This document shows, piece by piece, positions 1 to 6,700 of a stretch of DNA of 9,132 bases. The position numbers and the translations under genes were made by a program. The notes beneath the pieces were generated by a model that was not told the DNA's origin, did not search any database, and was given only the letters and a program-made list of their open reading frames with translations. This DNA is from Gemella haemolysans (GTDB lineage: Bacteria; Bacillota; Bacilli; Staphylococcales; Gemellaceae): the NCBI RefSeq assembly GCF_901873445.1, contig NZ_CABFLN010000046.1:1-9132 (forward strand), written 5' to 3'. Within the stretch, counting starts at the first letter, position 1, and the number at the start of each line of letters is the position of its first letter.

Positions 1-1130
1 GAAATCAAGGTAATTCAACAAAACCTGTAGAGGAAAAACCAAAAGAAGAAACACCGGCAGATTCAGAAAAACCAGAGAAACAAGAATCGCCAGCTCAACC
101 AGGGGAAACAGGAAATCAAGGTAATTCAACAAAACCTGTAGAGGAAAAACCAAAAGAAGAAACACCAGCAGATTCAGAAAAACCAGAACAACCAGTTCAG
201 CCGGAAAAACCAGAGAAACAAGAACAGCCAGCTCAACCAGGGGAAACAGGAGAGCAAGGTGCGTCAACAAAACCTGCAGAGGAAAAACAAAAAGAAGAAA
301 CACCGGCAGATTCAGAACAACCAGTTCAGCCAGAAAAGCAAACTGAACCAGCTCAACCAGTTCAGCCGGAAAAAGTAGAGAAACAAGAACAGCCAGTTCA
401 ACCAGGAACTCCGGCAGAGCCAGAGGCATCTGGACAGCCATCAACGTCTGTAAAACCAGTTGAGGAAAAACAAAAAGAAGAAACACCGGCAGATTCAGAA
501 AAACCAGAGCGACCAGTGAAGCCAGTTCAACCAGGGGAATTAGGGAAAGAAACCAATAATAATAGTAATCCTGTTTTAGCAGATAAAATAAAAACATTAT
601 TACTAACGGCTCTTGATAATAGAGTGAGTTTAGAACTTTATAATATGACTATAGATGATATAGAATTTCGAGCAGTAGAAATTGGAGATGAAAAAGCAAT
701 AAATACTGTGAAAGATAAGTTACAAGGTAATAAGAATGTAAGAATATATGACTTAAGTTTACACAAAGGTGGAAAAGAAATATCGTTAGATAATAATAGA
801 CTGGTAAGAATAGCTTTAGCTGAATATGAAAATAAAAATGTAGAAATATATCATATAGAAAAAAATGGGAATCTAAAACAAATTCCCTCAGTCATAAATA
901 ACGGAAATGTAGAATTCTACATAGATCACTTCAGTCAATTTGCAATAGTATCAGATAAAAATAATCTTTCTAAAACAGACACTCAAAACGCGATTTCTAA
1001 AGAAAACTCATTAAAACAACAGAATCTTCCAAAAACAGGAATGAGTAATACTAATGATTTTTCATTATTGGCTATAATAAGTTTACTTGTATTAGTCTTA
1101 TCAAGAAAACAAAAAGATAGTATGAAGTAG
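1..1130 (+). CDS. LPXTG-anchored surface protein with Pro/Glu/Lys-rich repeat stalk (3' part, 5' end outside window)
   Basis: Wall-anchored surface protein of unknown ligand; only the last 375 residues are here. The frame is open from base 3, so the gene starts upstream of the window. The GTG at 516 is only an internal Val codon. Visible residues 1 to about 185 are a low-complexity stalk rich in Pro, Glu, Lys and Gln, with the recurring block TKPVEEKxKEETPADSE. Residues about 190-318 form a non-repetitive module ending in DHFSQFAIV, a pattern I associate with beta-sandwich modules preceding LPXTG anchors in Gram-positive adhesins; I cannot name the family. The sorting signal is complete: LPKTG (bases 1026-1040, residues 342-346), a hydrophobic segment around 353-369, and a basic RKQK tail. 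Housekeeping sortase anchoring to peptidoglycan is therefore expected. A hairpin terminator follows the stop, so it ends a transcription unit. Confidence 0.9.
   Translation, partial: NQGNSTKPVEEKPKEETPADSEKPEKQESPAQPGETGNQGNSTKPVEEKPKEETPADSEKPEQPVQPEKPEKQEQPAQPGETGEQGASTKPAEEKQKEETPADSEQPVQPEKQTEPAQPVQPEKVEKQEQPVQPGTPAEPEASGQPSTSVKPVEEKQKEETPADSEKPERPVKPVQPGELGKETNNNSNPVLADKIKTLLLTALDNRVSLELYNMTIDDIEFRAVEIGDEKAINTVKDKLQGNKNVRIYDLSLHKGGKEISLDNNRLVRIALAEYENKNVEIYHIEKNGNLKQIPSVINNGNVEFYIDHFSQFAIVSDKNNLSKTDTQNAISKENSLKQQNLPKTGMSNTNDFSLLAIISLLVLVLSRKQKDSMK
3..500 (+). repeat. Imperfect in-frame repeats encoding the Pro/Glu-rich stalk
   Basis: A 22-codon core (TKPVEEKPKEETPADSE and flanks) recurs at 3-68, 114-179, 252-317 and, more diverged, 435-500. 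Spacing is 111, 138 and 183 bases, always a multiple of three. Copies 1 and 2 are almost identical at DNA level, while copies 3 and 4 carry substitutions such as CCA to CAA. Shorter PAQPGE and PVQPEK blocks fill the gaps. All copies keep the frame, so copy number can change by recombination without breaking the protein, altering stalk length. Confidence 0.85.
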
Positions 1131-1170
1131 CATTTTTTGTTATATAGAATTATTGTATGAATTCGTACAT

Positions 1171-1195
1171 AGTAGTTTTTGAAACCTACTTTTTT
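1171..1195 (+). terminator. Rho-independent terminator of the LPXTG surface protein gene
   Basis: An 8-bp stem (1171-1178 AGTAGTTT with 1182-1190, one bulged C) has a 3-base loop and is followed directly by a run of T (1190-1195). It lies 40 bases after the stop codon. The stem is short and AU-rich, so efficiency may be modest. Confidence 0.55.
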
Positions 1196-1242
1196 ATACA
1201 AAAAAGATATGTTGTATAGGGAAAGATGATAAAAACGATTTA

Positions 1243-1272
1243 TTGTCAAAGAAGGTAAAACTATGTTATAAT
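1243..1272 (+). promoter_or_regulatory. Extended -10 sigma-A promoter of the yheA-like gene
   Basis: TTGTCA at 1243-1248 is the -35 element and a perfect TATAAT at 1267-1272 is the -10. The spacer is 18 bases, and a TG at 1264-1265 (TGnTATAAT) makes this an extended -10 promoter. The 5' UTR would be about 25 bases. The gene therefore appears to be transcribed on its own. Confidence 0.75.
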
Positions 1273-1302
1273 AAAATTACAACATAAAAGGAGCAAATAA
1301 CT

Positions 1303-1656
1303 ATGGTAAATATTTATGATAAAGCAAATGAATTTGAAAGAGCATTAAGAGAATCTGATGAATACAAAGCATCATTAGCAGCATCTGAAGGATTATATTC
1401 TGATGAAGAAGCTAATGAACTTTATACACAATTCGTATCAAAACAAAAAGATTTAATGGAAACAACTCAATCAGGAAATGAACCTTCAGAAGAAGATTTA
1501 ACAGCGTTAGAAGAAATCCAACAAAAATTAATGGAAAATTCTAAGTTTTTAGACTTTGTACAAGCTCAACAAAAACTTCAATTTTTAATTGAAGATTTAA
1601 ATAAAGTAATGTATAAACCATTAGATGAACTTTTTGAAAAATACGGAAACAAATAA
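1303..1656 (+). CDS. yheA: YheA/UPF0342 family protein (YlbF/YmcA superfamily)
   Basis: Small (117 aa), acidic, almost entirely helical cytoplasmic protein. The length and the C-terminal stretch LIEDLNKVMYKPLDELF (residues about 95-111) match my memory of Bacillus subtilis YheA (117 aa, ending LIGELNKIIMKPLEELYG), placing it in the UPF0342 subgroup of the YlbF/YmcA family. Family relatives YlbF and YmcA act with YaaT in a complex that affects RNase Y-dependent mRNA processing, competence and sporulation. YheA itself has no firmly established function, so none is assigned. No membrane segment, signal or Cys cluster is seen. The start is set by AAGGAG at 1288-1293, nine bases before ATG. It is flanked by its own promoter and a strong shared terminator, so it is probably monocistronic. 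Confidence 0.85.
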   Translation: MVNIYDKANEFERALRESDEYKASLAASEGLYSDEEANELYTQFVSKQKDLMETTQSGNEPSEEDLTALEEIQQKLMENSKFLDFVQAQQKLQFLIEDLNKVMYKPLDELFEKYGNK

Positions 1657-1670
1657 TAGAAGAAAAATAG

Positions 1671-1709
1671 TAAATCACGGAGTTAGAATCATTCTAGCTC
1701 CGTGATTTA
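1671..1709. terminator. Bidirectional terminator between yheA-like gene and convergent met operon
   Basis: A near-perfect 18-bp stem (1671-1688 with 1692-1709, one G-T wobble, 3-base loop) has a GC-rich core CACGGAG/CTCCGTG. On the plus strand it is followed by ATTTATATATA. Read on the minus strand it is followed by TTTACTATTTTTC. It lies 15 bases after the yheA stop and 19 bases beyond the metF stop, so it can serve both convergent units. Confidence 0.85.
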
Positions 1710-1727
1710 TATATATACATATAATTT

Positions 1728-3569
1728 TTATTTATCTTTATTTTCCTCAACATAATCTATTAATTCTAATGTTAGATCATATCTTAAAAATGGTGTGATT
1801 AAGTAAATTCCCTTGAAGTGTTTTAAAGCAACATCAAGTAGTTTTTTACTTTCTTCTAAAGCAACTTTTTGGCAAAGTTCTTTATCATCTTTTACTTCTT
1901 CTAATTTAGCTAAGAAATCTTCTGATAATTTAATTCCAGGTACCTCATTATGTAGGAAGATGGCGTTGTTGTAGCTAGTTATTGGCATTATACCAACGAA
2001 GAATGGTGTATCTGGATAATCAGCGGCAAGTTCTGCTAATTGTTCAATTTTTTCAGCTTCAAAGACAGGTTGGGTAATAAAATAATCAGTACCTGCTTTT
2101 ATTTTTTTCTCAACTAGACGTTTTGTTTTACTTAGGTCACGAACATTAGGATTATAGGCAGCTGCCACAGTAAAGTTTGTAGTTTTTTTCAGTGAAGCTC
2201 CGTTATATCCAAGTCCTTCATTAAGTTGTTTAATAAAAGGAATTAATTTAAGACTAGTCATATCATAGACACTAGTAGCCCCAGGGAAATCACCAAGTTT
2301 ACTTGGATCTCCAGTAAGAGCAAGGACGTTATTAATTCCAAGAAGATCAAATCCCATTAAACGAGATTGTAGTCCGATAAGATTATGATCACGACATGTT
2401 AAATGAAGTAGTGTAGGGGTAGTAATATGCTCTTTTAGTAAGGTTGCAGCAGACAAGTTACAAATACGAGTACTAGCAAGAGAATTATCTGCTAGAGTAA
2501 TGGCTTCAATGTTTTTCTTGTCAATTGCTTTAGCCCCTTCAATAAATTTATCAACATTTAAATGTTTTGGTGGATCTAATTCGGCAATTATAGTTACTTG
2601 TTTTTTGACTTTATCAACAATTGTTGGTTTATTACTTGCTACTCTAACTAGTTCTTCTTCTGCAGGTAGCGGTGTTATTACTTTTCTTTTAACTGGTTTA
2701 AGACCTTTTATTCCTTTTTTAATAGCGCGAATATGTTCTGGAGTAGTACCACAGCATCCTCCGATTAATCTTACACCTTCTTCAACAAGAAGTTTAGCAC
2801 TTTGTTCGAAGTAAGCTGAATTTTTTCTGAAACGATATTCGTTACCATTAATTGTTTGTGTCAGTTGTAATAAACTTGCATTAGGATAAGCAGATAGGTA
2901 ACTTTGTGCAAATAATGGCACTTGTTTTAAACTTTTAATCATGTGATAAGGACCTAGATGACAGTTTAAACCAACGATATCAGCCCCTAGGTTAACAAGT
3001 GTGCTTAAAGCATCAGTTACTTTTTCTCCGTTTTGAGTAATACCTGCTTCTAATAATGAAATATTAGTGATAATAGGTAAGTCAGTTAATTTTCTTGCTT
3101 CAGTTAATACAGCACGAATTTCTTCTTGATCATAATAAGTTTCGAATAACAACGCATCTATTTTATTTGTTGATAGTAGAACTTTTACTTGATCAATTGT
3201 TTCTTTTACAATAGTTTCTAATGAAAGTTCACATTCACGAAGACCGCGAATAGCTCCGATTGTTCCGAAAACAATAGTATCTTCTCCAGCAGCCTTGCGT
3301 GCTATTTCAGCAGCGCGAATGTTAATTTCTTCAAATTTATTATCATAGCCATATGTCTTAAGTTGGCATTTTTTTGCCGCATAAGTGTTTGTTTGAATTA
3401 TATCCGCTCCAGCTTCGATATAAGCTTTATGAATTTTCTCCACAGAATCTGGATTAGAGATATTATTATACTCATGACAACTTTCCAATCCATTACTATA
3501 GAGAGCTGTACCCATAGCTCCATCAGCTACGAGTACATTTTGTTCTAATCTCTCTAATAAGTTTCTCAT
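1728..3569 (-). CDS. metF: Bifunctional homocysteine S-methyltransferase / 5,10-methylenetetrahydrofolate reductase (YitJ-type MetF)
   Basis: Cytoplasmic two-domain enzyme (613 aa). Residues 1 to about 290 are a homocysteine S-methyltransferase barrel: DGAMGT at 16-21 and the zinc-binding cysteines Cys203 (GLNCHLGP) and Cys272/Cys273 (GGCCGTTPEH). Residues about 320-610 are an FAD-dependent methylenetetrahydrofolate reductase, with EL-DPPKH (Glu330 at the catalytic Glu position), TCRDHN at 391-396, LTGDP at 418-422 and QPVF at 500-503. The reductase makes 5-methyl-THF, the methyl donor used by MetE. The N-terminal domain can methylate homocysteine, probably from another donor such as S-methylmethionine or SAM; its donor is inferred. 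This fusion is known in Bacillus (YitJ) and Staphylococcus MetF, whereas streptococcal MetF is usually unfused. It is second in the operon: the Shine-Dalgarno AGGAGG (3580-3575) overlaps the metE TAG stop, with a 9-base gap, suggesting translational coupling. Confidence 0.94.
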   Translation of the reverse strand: MRNLLERLEQNVLVADGAMGTALYSNGLESCHEYNNISNPDSVEKIHKAYIEAGADIIQTNTYAAKKCQLKTYGYDNKFEEINIRAAEIARKAAGEDTIVFGTIGAIRGLRECELSLETIVKETIDQVKVLLSTNKIDALLFETYYDQEEIRAVLTEARKLTDLPIITNISLLEAGITQNGEKVTDALSTLVNLGADIVGLNCHLGPYHMIKSLKQVPLFAQSYLSAYPNASLLQLTQTINGNEYRFRKNSAYFEQSAKLLVEEGVRLIGGCCGTTPEHIRAIKKGIKGLKPVKRKVITPLPAEEELVRVASNKPTIVDKVKKQVTIIAELDPPKHLNVDKFIEGAKAIDKKNIEAITLADNSLASTRICNLSAATLLKEHITTPTLLHLTCRDHNLIGLQSRLMGFDLLGINNVLALTGDPSKLGDFPGATSVYDMTSLKLIPFIKQLNEGLGYNGASLKKTTNFTVAAAYNPNVRDLSKTKRLVEKKIKAGTDYFITQPVFEAEKIEQLAELAADYPDTPFFVGIMPITSYNNAIFLHNEVPGIKLSEDFLAKLEEVKDDKELCQKVALEESKKLLDVALKHFKGIYLITPFLRYDLTLELIDYVEENKDK

Positions 3570-3578
3570 ATGAACCTC

Positions 3579-5819
3579 CTATTTAGCGGCAAGTTCACTT
3601 CTGATTTCTTTAGTAACTTCAACTAAAACTTCTAAAGCTTCGATAGTTTCTTTTTCAGCACGTGTTTTTAATCCACAGTCAGGGTTAATCCAGAATTGTT
3701 CTGTAGATAATTTTTGAAGTGGACGTAAGATATTAGTACGTACTTCTTCTTTTGTTGGTACACGAGGAGAGTGGATATCGTAAACTCCAAGACCGATACC
3801 TAATGGGTAGATTGCAGTCTCGAAAGCAGAGATTAATTCTCCGTGACTTCTACTAGTTTCGATAGAAATAACGTCAGCATCTAATGCACGGATAGAATCG
3901 ATTATTTCATCGAAGTTAGAATAACACATATGTGTGTGGATTTGTGTAGTATCTTCAACAGATGAAGTAGCTAAACGGAATGAGAATACTGCTTCTTCAA
4001 GATATTTTTCTTTTTTGCTGTCTCTTAGAGGTAATCCTTCACGGATAGCTGGTTCGTCAACTTGGATAATTGTAATTCCAGCTTTTTCTAAAAGTTCAAT
4101 TTCATTTTTAAGAGCGATAGCAATTTGGTTGAAGATTTCTGCTTTAGAAATATCAGTTCTTTCAAATGACCAGTTTAGAATAGTAACTGGTCCAGTTAAC
4201 ATACCTTTAACAGGTCGGTTAGTTAAGCTTTGAGCATACGCAGTTTCTTTAACTGTTACAGCTTCAATGTGTTTTACATCTCCGTAGATGATTGGTGGTT
4301 TAACCCCACGAGATCCGTATGATTGAACCCAACCGAATTTAGTAGATGCAAATCCAGCGAAACGTTGACCGAAGAATTCAACCATGTCTGTTCTTTCAAA
4401 TTCACCGTGAACTAATACGTCGATATCAAGATCTTCTTGAATTTTAATCCAACGAGCGATTTCTTCTTCGATGAATTTTTCGTATGCTTCATTAGATAAT
4501 TCACCTTTTTTCCATAGCGCACGTTGTAGACGTACTTGTTTAGATTGAGGGAATGATCCGATTGTAGTAGTTGGTAATACTGGTAAGTTGTATTTTTTAT
4601 TTTGAACTTCACGACGAACTTTGTAATCAGATGGACGAGTTGAACGAACATTTTCGCTTGATTCTAATTCAAGGTTTCTGAATTCAGCATTTTGTAATTT
4701 GTTGAAGTCTTCAACGTGTTTTTGGTATGCAGCATCTTCTTTACCATCTAATTTGTTAGCTAGTAAGTTAAGTTCTTCTAATTTTTGATCAGCAAATGCT
4801 AAACCATTTAATAAAGTTTCTTCTAATTCTGTTTCATTTTTAGTTGTAACTGGTACGTGAAGTAATGAACATGATGGTTGAATTACTAATTCAGCAACAT
4901 TAGCTTTAAGTTCTTCTAATAATGCAGAACTATCTTCGAAATCATTGCTCCATACATTACGTCCGTCAACAACTCCAGCAAATACTTCTTTATCTTTAAA
5001 TAGACCAGCTTTTACATTAGCTAAGTTTTCTTCTCTTCCGTGAACGAAGTCTAATCCGAATGCTACAGGTAGATCTACAAGTTTTTCAGCTTCTACTAAA
5101 GCTTCAAAGTAAGTTTGGAAGATGAATTTAGCCTCTACTTCATTGTTGAAGTGGTTGTACACTTTGTGAGCTAATTCTACATAATTTTTACCTTCATCAG
5201 TAACGAAGATTGGCTCATCTACTTGGATGTAAGAAGCACCAGCTTCAGCTAATTCTTTGAATACTTGAGTATATAATGGTAATAATTTATCTACAGCTTT
5301 TTCAAATTCGCCTTCAGCAAGACCGCTTGATAAAGCTACGTATGTGATTGGTCCAGTAATTACTGGCTTAGCTTTATCTCCTACGATTTCTTTAGCTTCT
5401 TTGTATAAGTCTAATAGACGAGTGTTGTTTAATTTAGGGTTAACATTTTCCCATTCTGGTACGATATAGTGGTAGTTAGTGTTAAACCATTTTTTTAGTG
5501 CAGATGCAACGTTATCTTTGTTACCACGAGCGATATCGAAGAATAAGTCTACATCAACTTCTCTTCCTTCGAAACGTTGTGGAATAACGTTGAATTGAAC
5601 TGATAAATCTAAAATGTGGTCATATAGTGAGAAATCACCAACAGGGATGAAATCTAACCCAGCATTGAATTGTTTTTCGATATAAAGACGACGAAGTTTT
5701 TCTGCTTCTTCAAATAACTCGTTTTGACGAACTGTACGAGCCCAGTATCCTTCAATTAATTTTTTCCATTCTCTTTTTTCCCCTAAACGTGGGTATCCTA
5801 AACTTGAAATTTTTGTCAT
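3579..5819 (-). CDS. metE: Cobalamin-independent methionine synthase MetE
   Basis: 5-methyltetrahydropteroyltriglutamate-homocysteine methyltransferase. It transfers the methyl group of 5-methyl-THF (polyglutamyl form) to homocysteine, the last step of methionine synthesis, without B12. Length is 746 aa, normal for MetE (about 750). The N-terminal half begins [16 protein letters not shown], the classic MetE start with pterin-binding residues. The C-terminal catalytic half carries [10 protein letters not shown] (416-425), [16 protein letters not shown] (468-483) and [14 protein letters not shown]. The full zinc/homocysteine set is present: His630, Cys632 (HTHMCYSNF), Glu654 (ISIETSRS) and Cys715 (NPDCGLKTR). 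These match E. coli His641/Cys643/Glu665/Cys726 with a constant offset of 11, and His683 corresponds to the proposed acid His694. AGGAGG at 5835-5830, ten bases upstream, fixes the start. It is first gene of the operon, preceded by tandem T-boxes. Confidence 0.97.
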   Translation of the reverse strand: MTKISSLGYPRLGEKREWKKLIEGYWARTVRQNELFEEAEKLRRLYIEKQFNAGLDFIPVGDFSLYDHILDLSVQFNVIPQRFEGREVDVDLFFDIARGNKDNVASALKKWFNTNYHYIVPEWENVNPKLNNTRLLDLYKEAKEIVGDKAKPVITGPITYVALSSGLAEGEFEKAVDKLLPLYTQVFKELAEAGASYIQVDEPIFVTDEGKNYVELAHKVYNHFNNEVEAKFIFQTYFEALVEAEKLVDLPVAFGLDFVHGREENLANVKAGLFKDKEVFAGVVDGRNVWSNDFEDSSALLEELKANVAELVIQPSCSLLHVPVTTKNETELEETLLNGLAFADQKLEELNLLANKLDGKEDAAYQKHVEDFNKLQNAEFRNLELESSENVRSTRPSDYKVRREVQNKKYNLPVLPTTTIGSFPQSKQVRLQRALWKKGELSNEAYEKFIEEEIARWIKIQEDLDIDVLVHGEFERTDMVEFFGQRFAGFASTKFGWVQSYGSRGVKPPIIYGDVKHIEAVTVKETAYAQSLTNRPVKGMLTGPVTILNWSFERTDISKAEIFNQIAIALKNEIELLEKAGITIIQVDEPAIREGLPLRDSKKEKYLEEAVFSFRLATSSVEDTTQIHTHMCYSNFDEIIDSIRALDADVISIETSRSHGELISAFETAIYPLGIGLGVYDIHSPRVPTKEEVRTNILRPLQKLSTEQFWINPDCGLKTRAEKETIEALEVLVEVTKEIRSELAAK

Positions 5820-5865
5820 TATTTCTTTTCCTCCTAAAATTTTCTCTTTTTTGTATATTGAATTA

Positions 5866-5914
5866 TAAAAATAAAAACGCCCTTAAACAATAAACTAATA
5901 TTGTCTAAGGACGT
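5866..5914 (-). terminator. Regulated terminator of the proximal T-box
   Basis: On the minus strand ACGTCCTTAGACAATA (5914-5899) pairs with TATTGTTTAAGGGCGT (5892-5877): 16 bp with two G-U wobbles and a 6-base loop, followed by TTTTTATTTTT. Its 5' arm is the ACGTCCTTA needed for the antiterminator, so the two folds exclude each other, as in a canonical T-box. It lies about 46 bases before metE. Confidence 0.88.
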
Positions 5915-6136
5915 GCGTTTTATACGTGGTACCACCTTATTTTATGGAAAATCTAAAATTGTGAATTGAATTTTTTAGTTTTCCACCTCATTAAAATTTT
6001 AACGCTATTTCTGCGTAATTACCTAACTTCCGCTCGATAATTAAAACTCAAAGACCATCTTCAAAAAAATTCATTAATCTCTTTTCAGCTACCGAGATTC
6101 TCTGGTGTAACTCCTTTTTTCTACTCATCTTATCAA
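5866..6136 (-). promoter_or_regulatory. Proximal Met-specific T-box riboswitch leader of metE-metF
   Basis: tRNA-sensing leader that prevents termination when uncharged tRNA-Met accumulates. Reading the minus strand, stem I starts with AAGA (6131-6128) pairing to TCTT (6054-6051). The internal loop has the AGUA-type strand GAGTAG on the 5' side and ATGG on the 3' side, so the specifier is ATG at 6058-6056, a Met codon followed by a purine. The stem I top has the AGAGA bulge region and the loop GGTAGCTGAAA, both T-box hallmarks. GCGTTA...TGAGG follows (stem II pseudoknot region). The T-box motif AGGTGGTACCACG is at 5937-5925 with UGGU at 5934-5931, matching the ACCA end expected of tRNA-Met. 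The antiterminator pairs TAAGG/CCTTA and ACGT/ACGT around the UGGU bulge. A classic terminator is the alternative fold. Confidence 0.92.
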
Positions 6137-6142
6137 TGTTAT

Positions 6143-6148
6143 ATTATA
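6143..6148 (-). promoter_or_regulatory. Possible internal -10 element in front of the proximal T-box
   Basis: A perfect TATAAT lies at 6148-6143 on the minus strand. A start about seven bases on would fall at about 6136, immediately before stem I of the proximal T-box. No good -35 stands 16-18 bases upstream (TAAAAA only), and the region is almost pure AT, so chance is possible. If real, transcripts could bypass the distal T-box. Confidence 0.3.
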
Positions 6149-6189
6149 TTAATTTATAAAAATAATTTTTACTCAGTCTTAAATACGAC

Positions 6190-6233
6190 AAAAGGGTAGT
6201 AACACAAGGGACGAAATGACCGTGTTACCACCC
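6190..6233 (-). terminator. Putative terminator of the distal T-box, built on the T-box motif itself
   Basis: On the minus strand GGGTGGTAACAC (6233-6222) pairs with GTGTTACTACCC (6205-6194): 12 bp with one G-U wobble, followed by TTTT then GTCGTATTT. The 5' arm contains the UGGU tRNA-binding bases, whereas the usual terminator uses the 3' arm of the antiterminator (CGTCCC). The folds still exclude each other. The U tract is short, so termination may be leaky. Confidence 0.65.
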
Positions 6234-6431
6234 AATTTTATAATCTTAAAATAAACTTTTAATCTTACCTCAATGATTATTAACGGTAATCAACCGGAAC
6301 TAACTCATTAATAGTCATTAGTTCAGCTCTGTGACCATTTACAATACACCCAAATCCTTTTTTTCACCAACCAAAAGGTCTCTAATAATTAAGTAATATT
6401 GCTCTTCACTTCTTCGCTTTTTAAAACTGTT
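6190..6431 (-). promoter_or_regulatory. Distal Met-specific T-box riboswitch, in tandem upstream of the proximal one
   Basis: A second complete T-box precedes the first on the same transcript. On the minus strand stem I pairs GTGA (6409-6406) with TCAC (6334-6331), then CAAT (6401-6398) with ATTG. The loop between them on the 3' side is TAAATGG, giving ATG at 6338-6336 as the specifier (Met). AGAGA at 6384-6380 and the top loop GGTTGGTGAAA are the usual stem I signatures. ACCGTTA...TGAGG matches the stem II region of the proximal copy. The T-box motif GGGTGGTAACACGG is at 6233-6220 with UGGU at 6230-6227. The antiterminator pairs GGG/CCC and ACG/CGT. No gene lies between the two leaders; the next coding sequence is metE. 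Confidence 0.9.
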
Positions 6432-6446
6432 AAAGAAATATTAACA
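6428..6446. promoter_or_regulatory. Inverted repeat TGTTAA-N7-TTAACA over the met promoter -10
   Basis: Perfect 6-bp arms at 6428-6433 and 6441-6446, seven bases apart, cover the -10 element and start point of the metE promoter. The geometry suits a dimeric DNA-binding regulator acting as repressor at this position, and also fits the loose LysR-type T-N11-A pattern. No regulator can be named; in such AT-rich DNA a chance palindrome is possible. Confidence 0.35.
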
Positions 6447-6466
6447 TAAGTTTTTTTCTTTGTCAA
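6438..6466 (-). promoter_or_regulatory. Sigma-A promoter of the metE-metF operon
   Basis: On the minus strand there is a perfect -35 TTGACA (6466-6461), a 17-base spacer and -10 TAATAT (6443-6438). A TG at 6446-6445 gives an extended -10. Transcription would start near 6431, just before the distal T-box. The -10 sits inside an inverted repeat (6428-6446). Confidence 0.85.
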
Positions 6467-6700
6467 CACTTTTTAGTAAAAAATTTCGATAAAAGATTAA
6501 AAACTTTCCCTAGAATTGTCAGAAATCTAAGATAGGCCATATATATTAATATATTTTAAAGATAATGTTTTAATAATAACTATTTAAGAAATATTTTAAC
6601 TTTTACTAATAGTTAGTTAATATCTATAAGGTATACTGTATTCATCAAACAAAAAGTTTTGGTAATAAAGTATTAAATAAATAAGAGGAGAGAAATACAA
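6467..6700. other. Divergent intergenic region between the met promoter and the SSURE protein gene
   Basis: About 230 bases of very AT-rich DNA with no credible gene. It contains a perfect 14-bp palindrome (ATATATTAATATAT, 6541-6554), a TTGTCA hexamer at 6516-6521 with a TATATA 18 bases on, and the promoter-proximal signals of the SSURE gene listed separately. Confidence 0.7.
6605..6637 (+). promoter_or_regulatory. Putative SSURE gene promoter: -10 with SaeR-like direct repeat in place of a good -35
   Basis: TATACT at 6632-6637 is a good -10 about 64 bases before the start codon. No consensus -35 stands at the right distance. Instead ACTAA-N6-GTTAA (6605-6609 and 6616-6620) occupies the -35 region, matching 8 of 10 bases of the S. 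aureus SaeR box GTTAA-N6-GTTAA. It also overlaps a small palindrome ACTAA-TAG-TTAGT (6605-6617). A weak -35 with an overlapping activator site is typical of activator-dependent promoters. The binding assignment is inference. Confidence 0.45.

Noticed and set aside
1..500. CRISPR-like or satellite repeat array
   Set aside because: Repeats are unequal in spacing, all multiples of three, and encode a continuous Pro/Glu-rich protein; there are no spacers.
516..1130. A separate 204-residue gene starting with GTG at 516
   Set aside because: The same frame is open back to base 3, encodes the repeat stalk, and there is no ribosome-binding site before 516. It is an internal Val codon of a longer protein.
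983..1249. Minus-strand reading frame across the end of the surface protein gene
   Set aside because: It overlaps the LPXTG-coding region antisense, lacks a Shine-Dalgarno and has no recognisable domain; the plus-strand frame explains the DNA.
5866..6431. SAM (S-box) riboswitch, common in front of yitJ/met genes
   Set aside because: The S-box conserved core is not seen, while two T-box motifs with UGGU, antiterminators and Met specifiers are clear.
6561..6579. Fur box upstream of the surface protein gene (GATAATG...)
   Set aside because: Only the first half matches the GATAATGATAATCATTATC consensus; the second half fails and the site is over 50 bases upstream of the likely -10.
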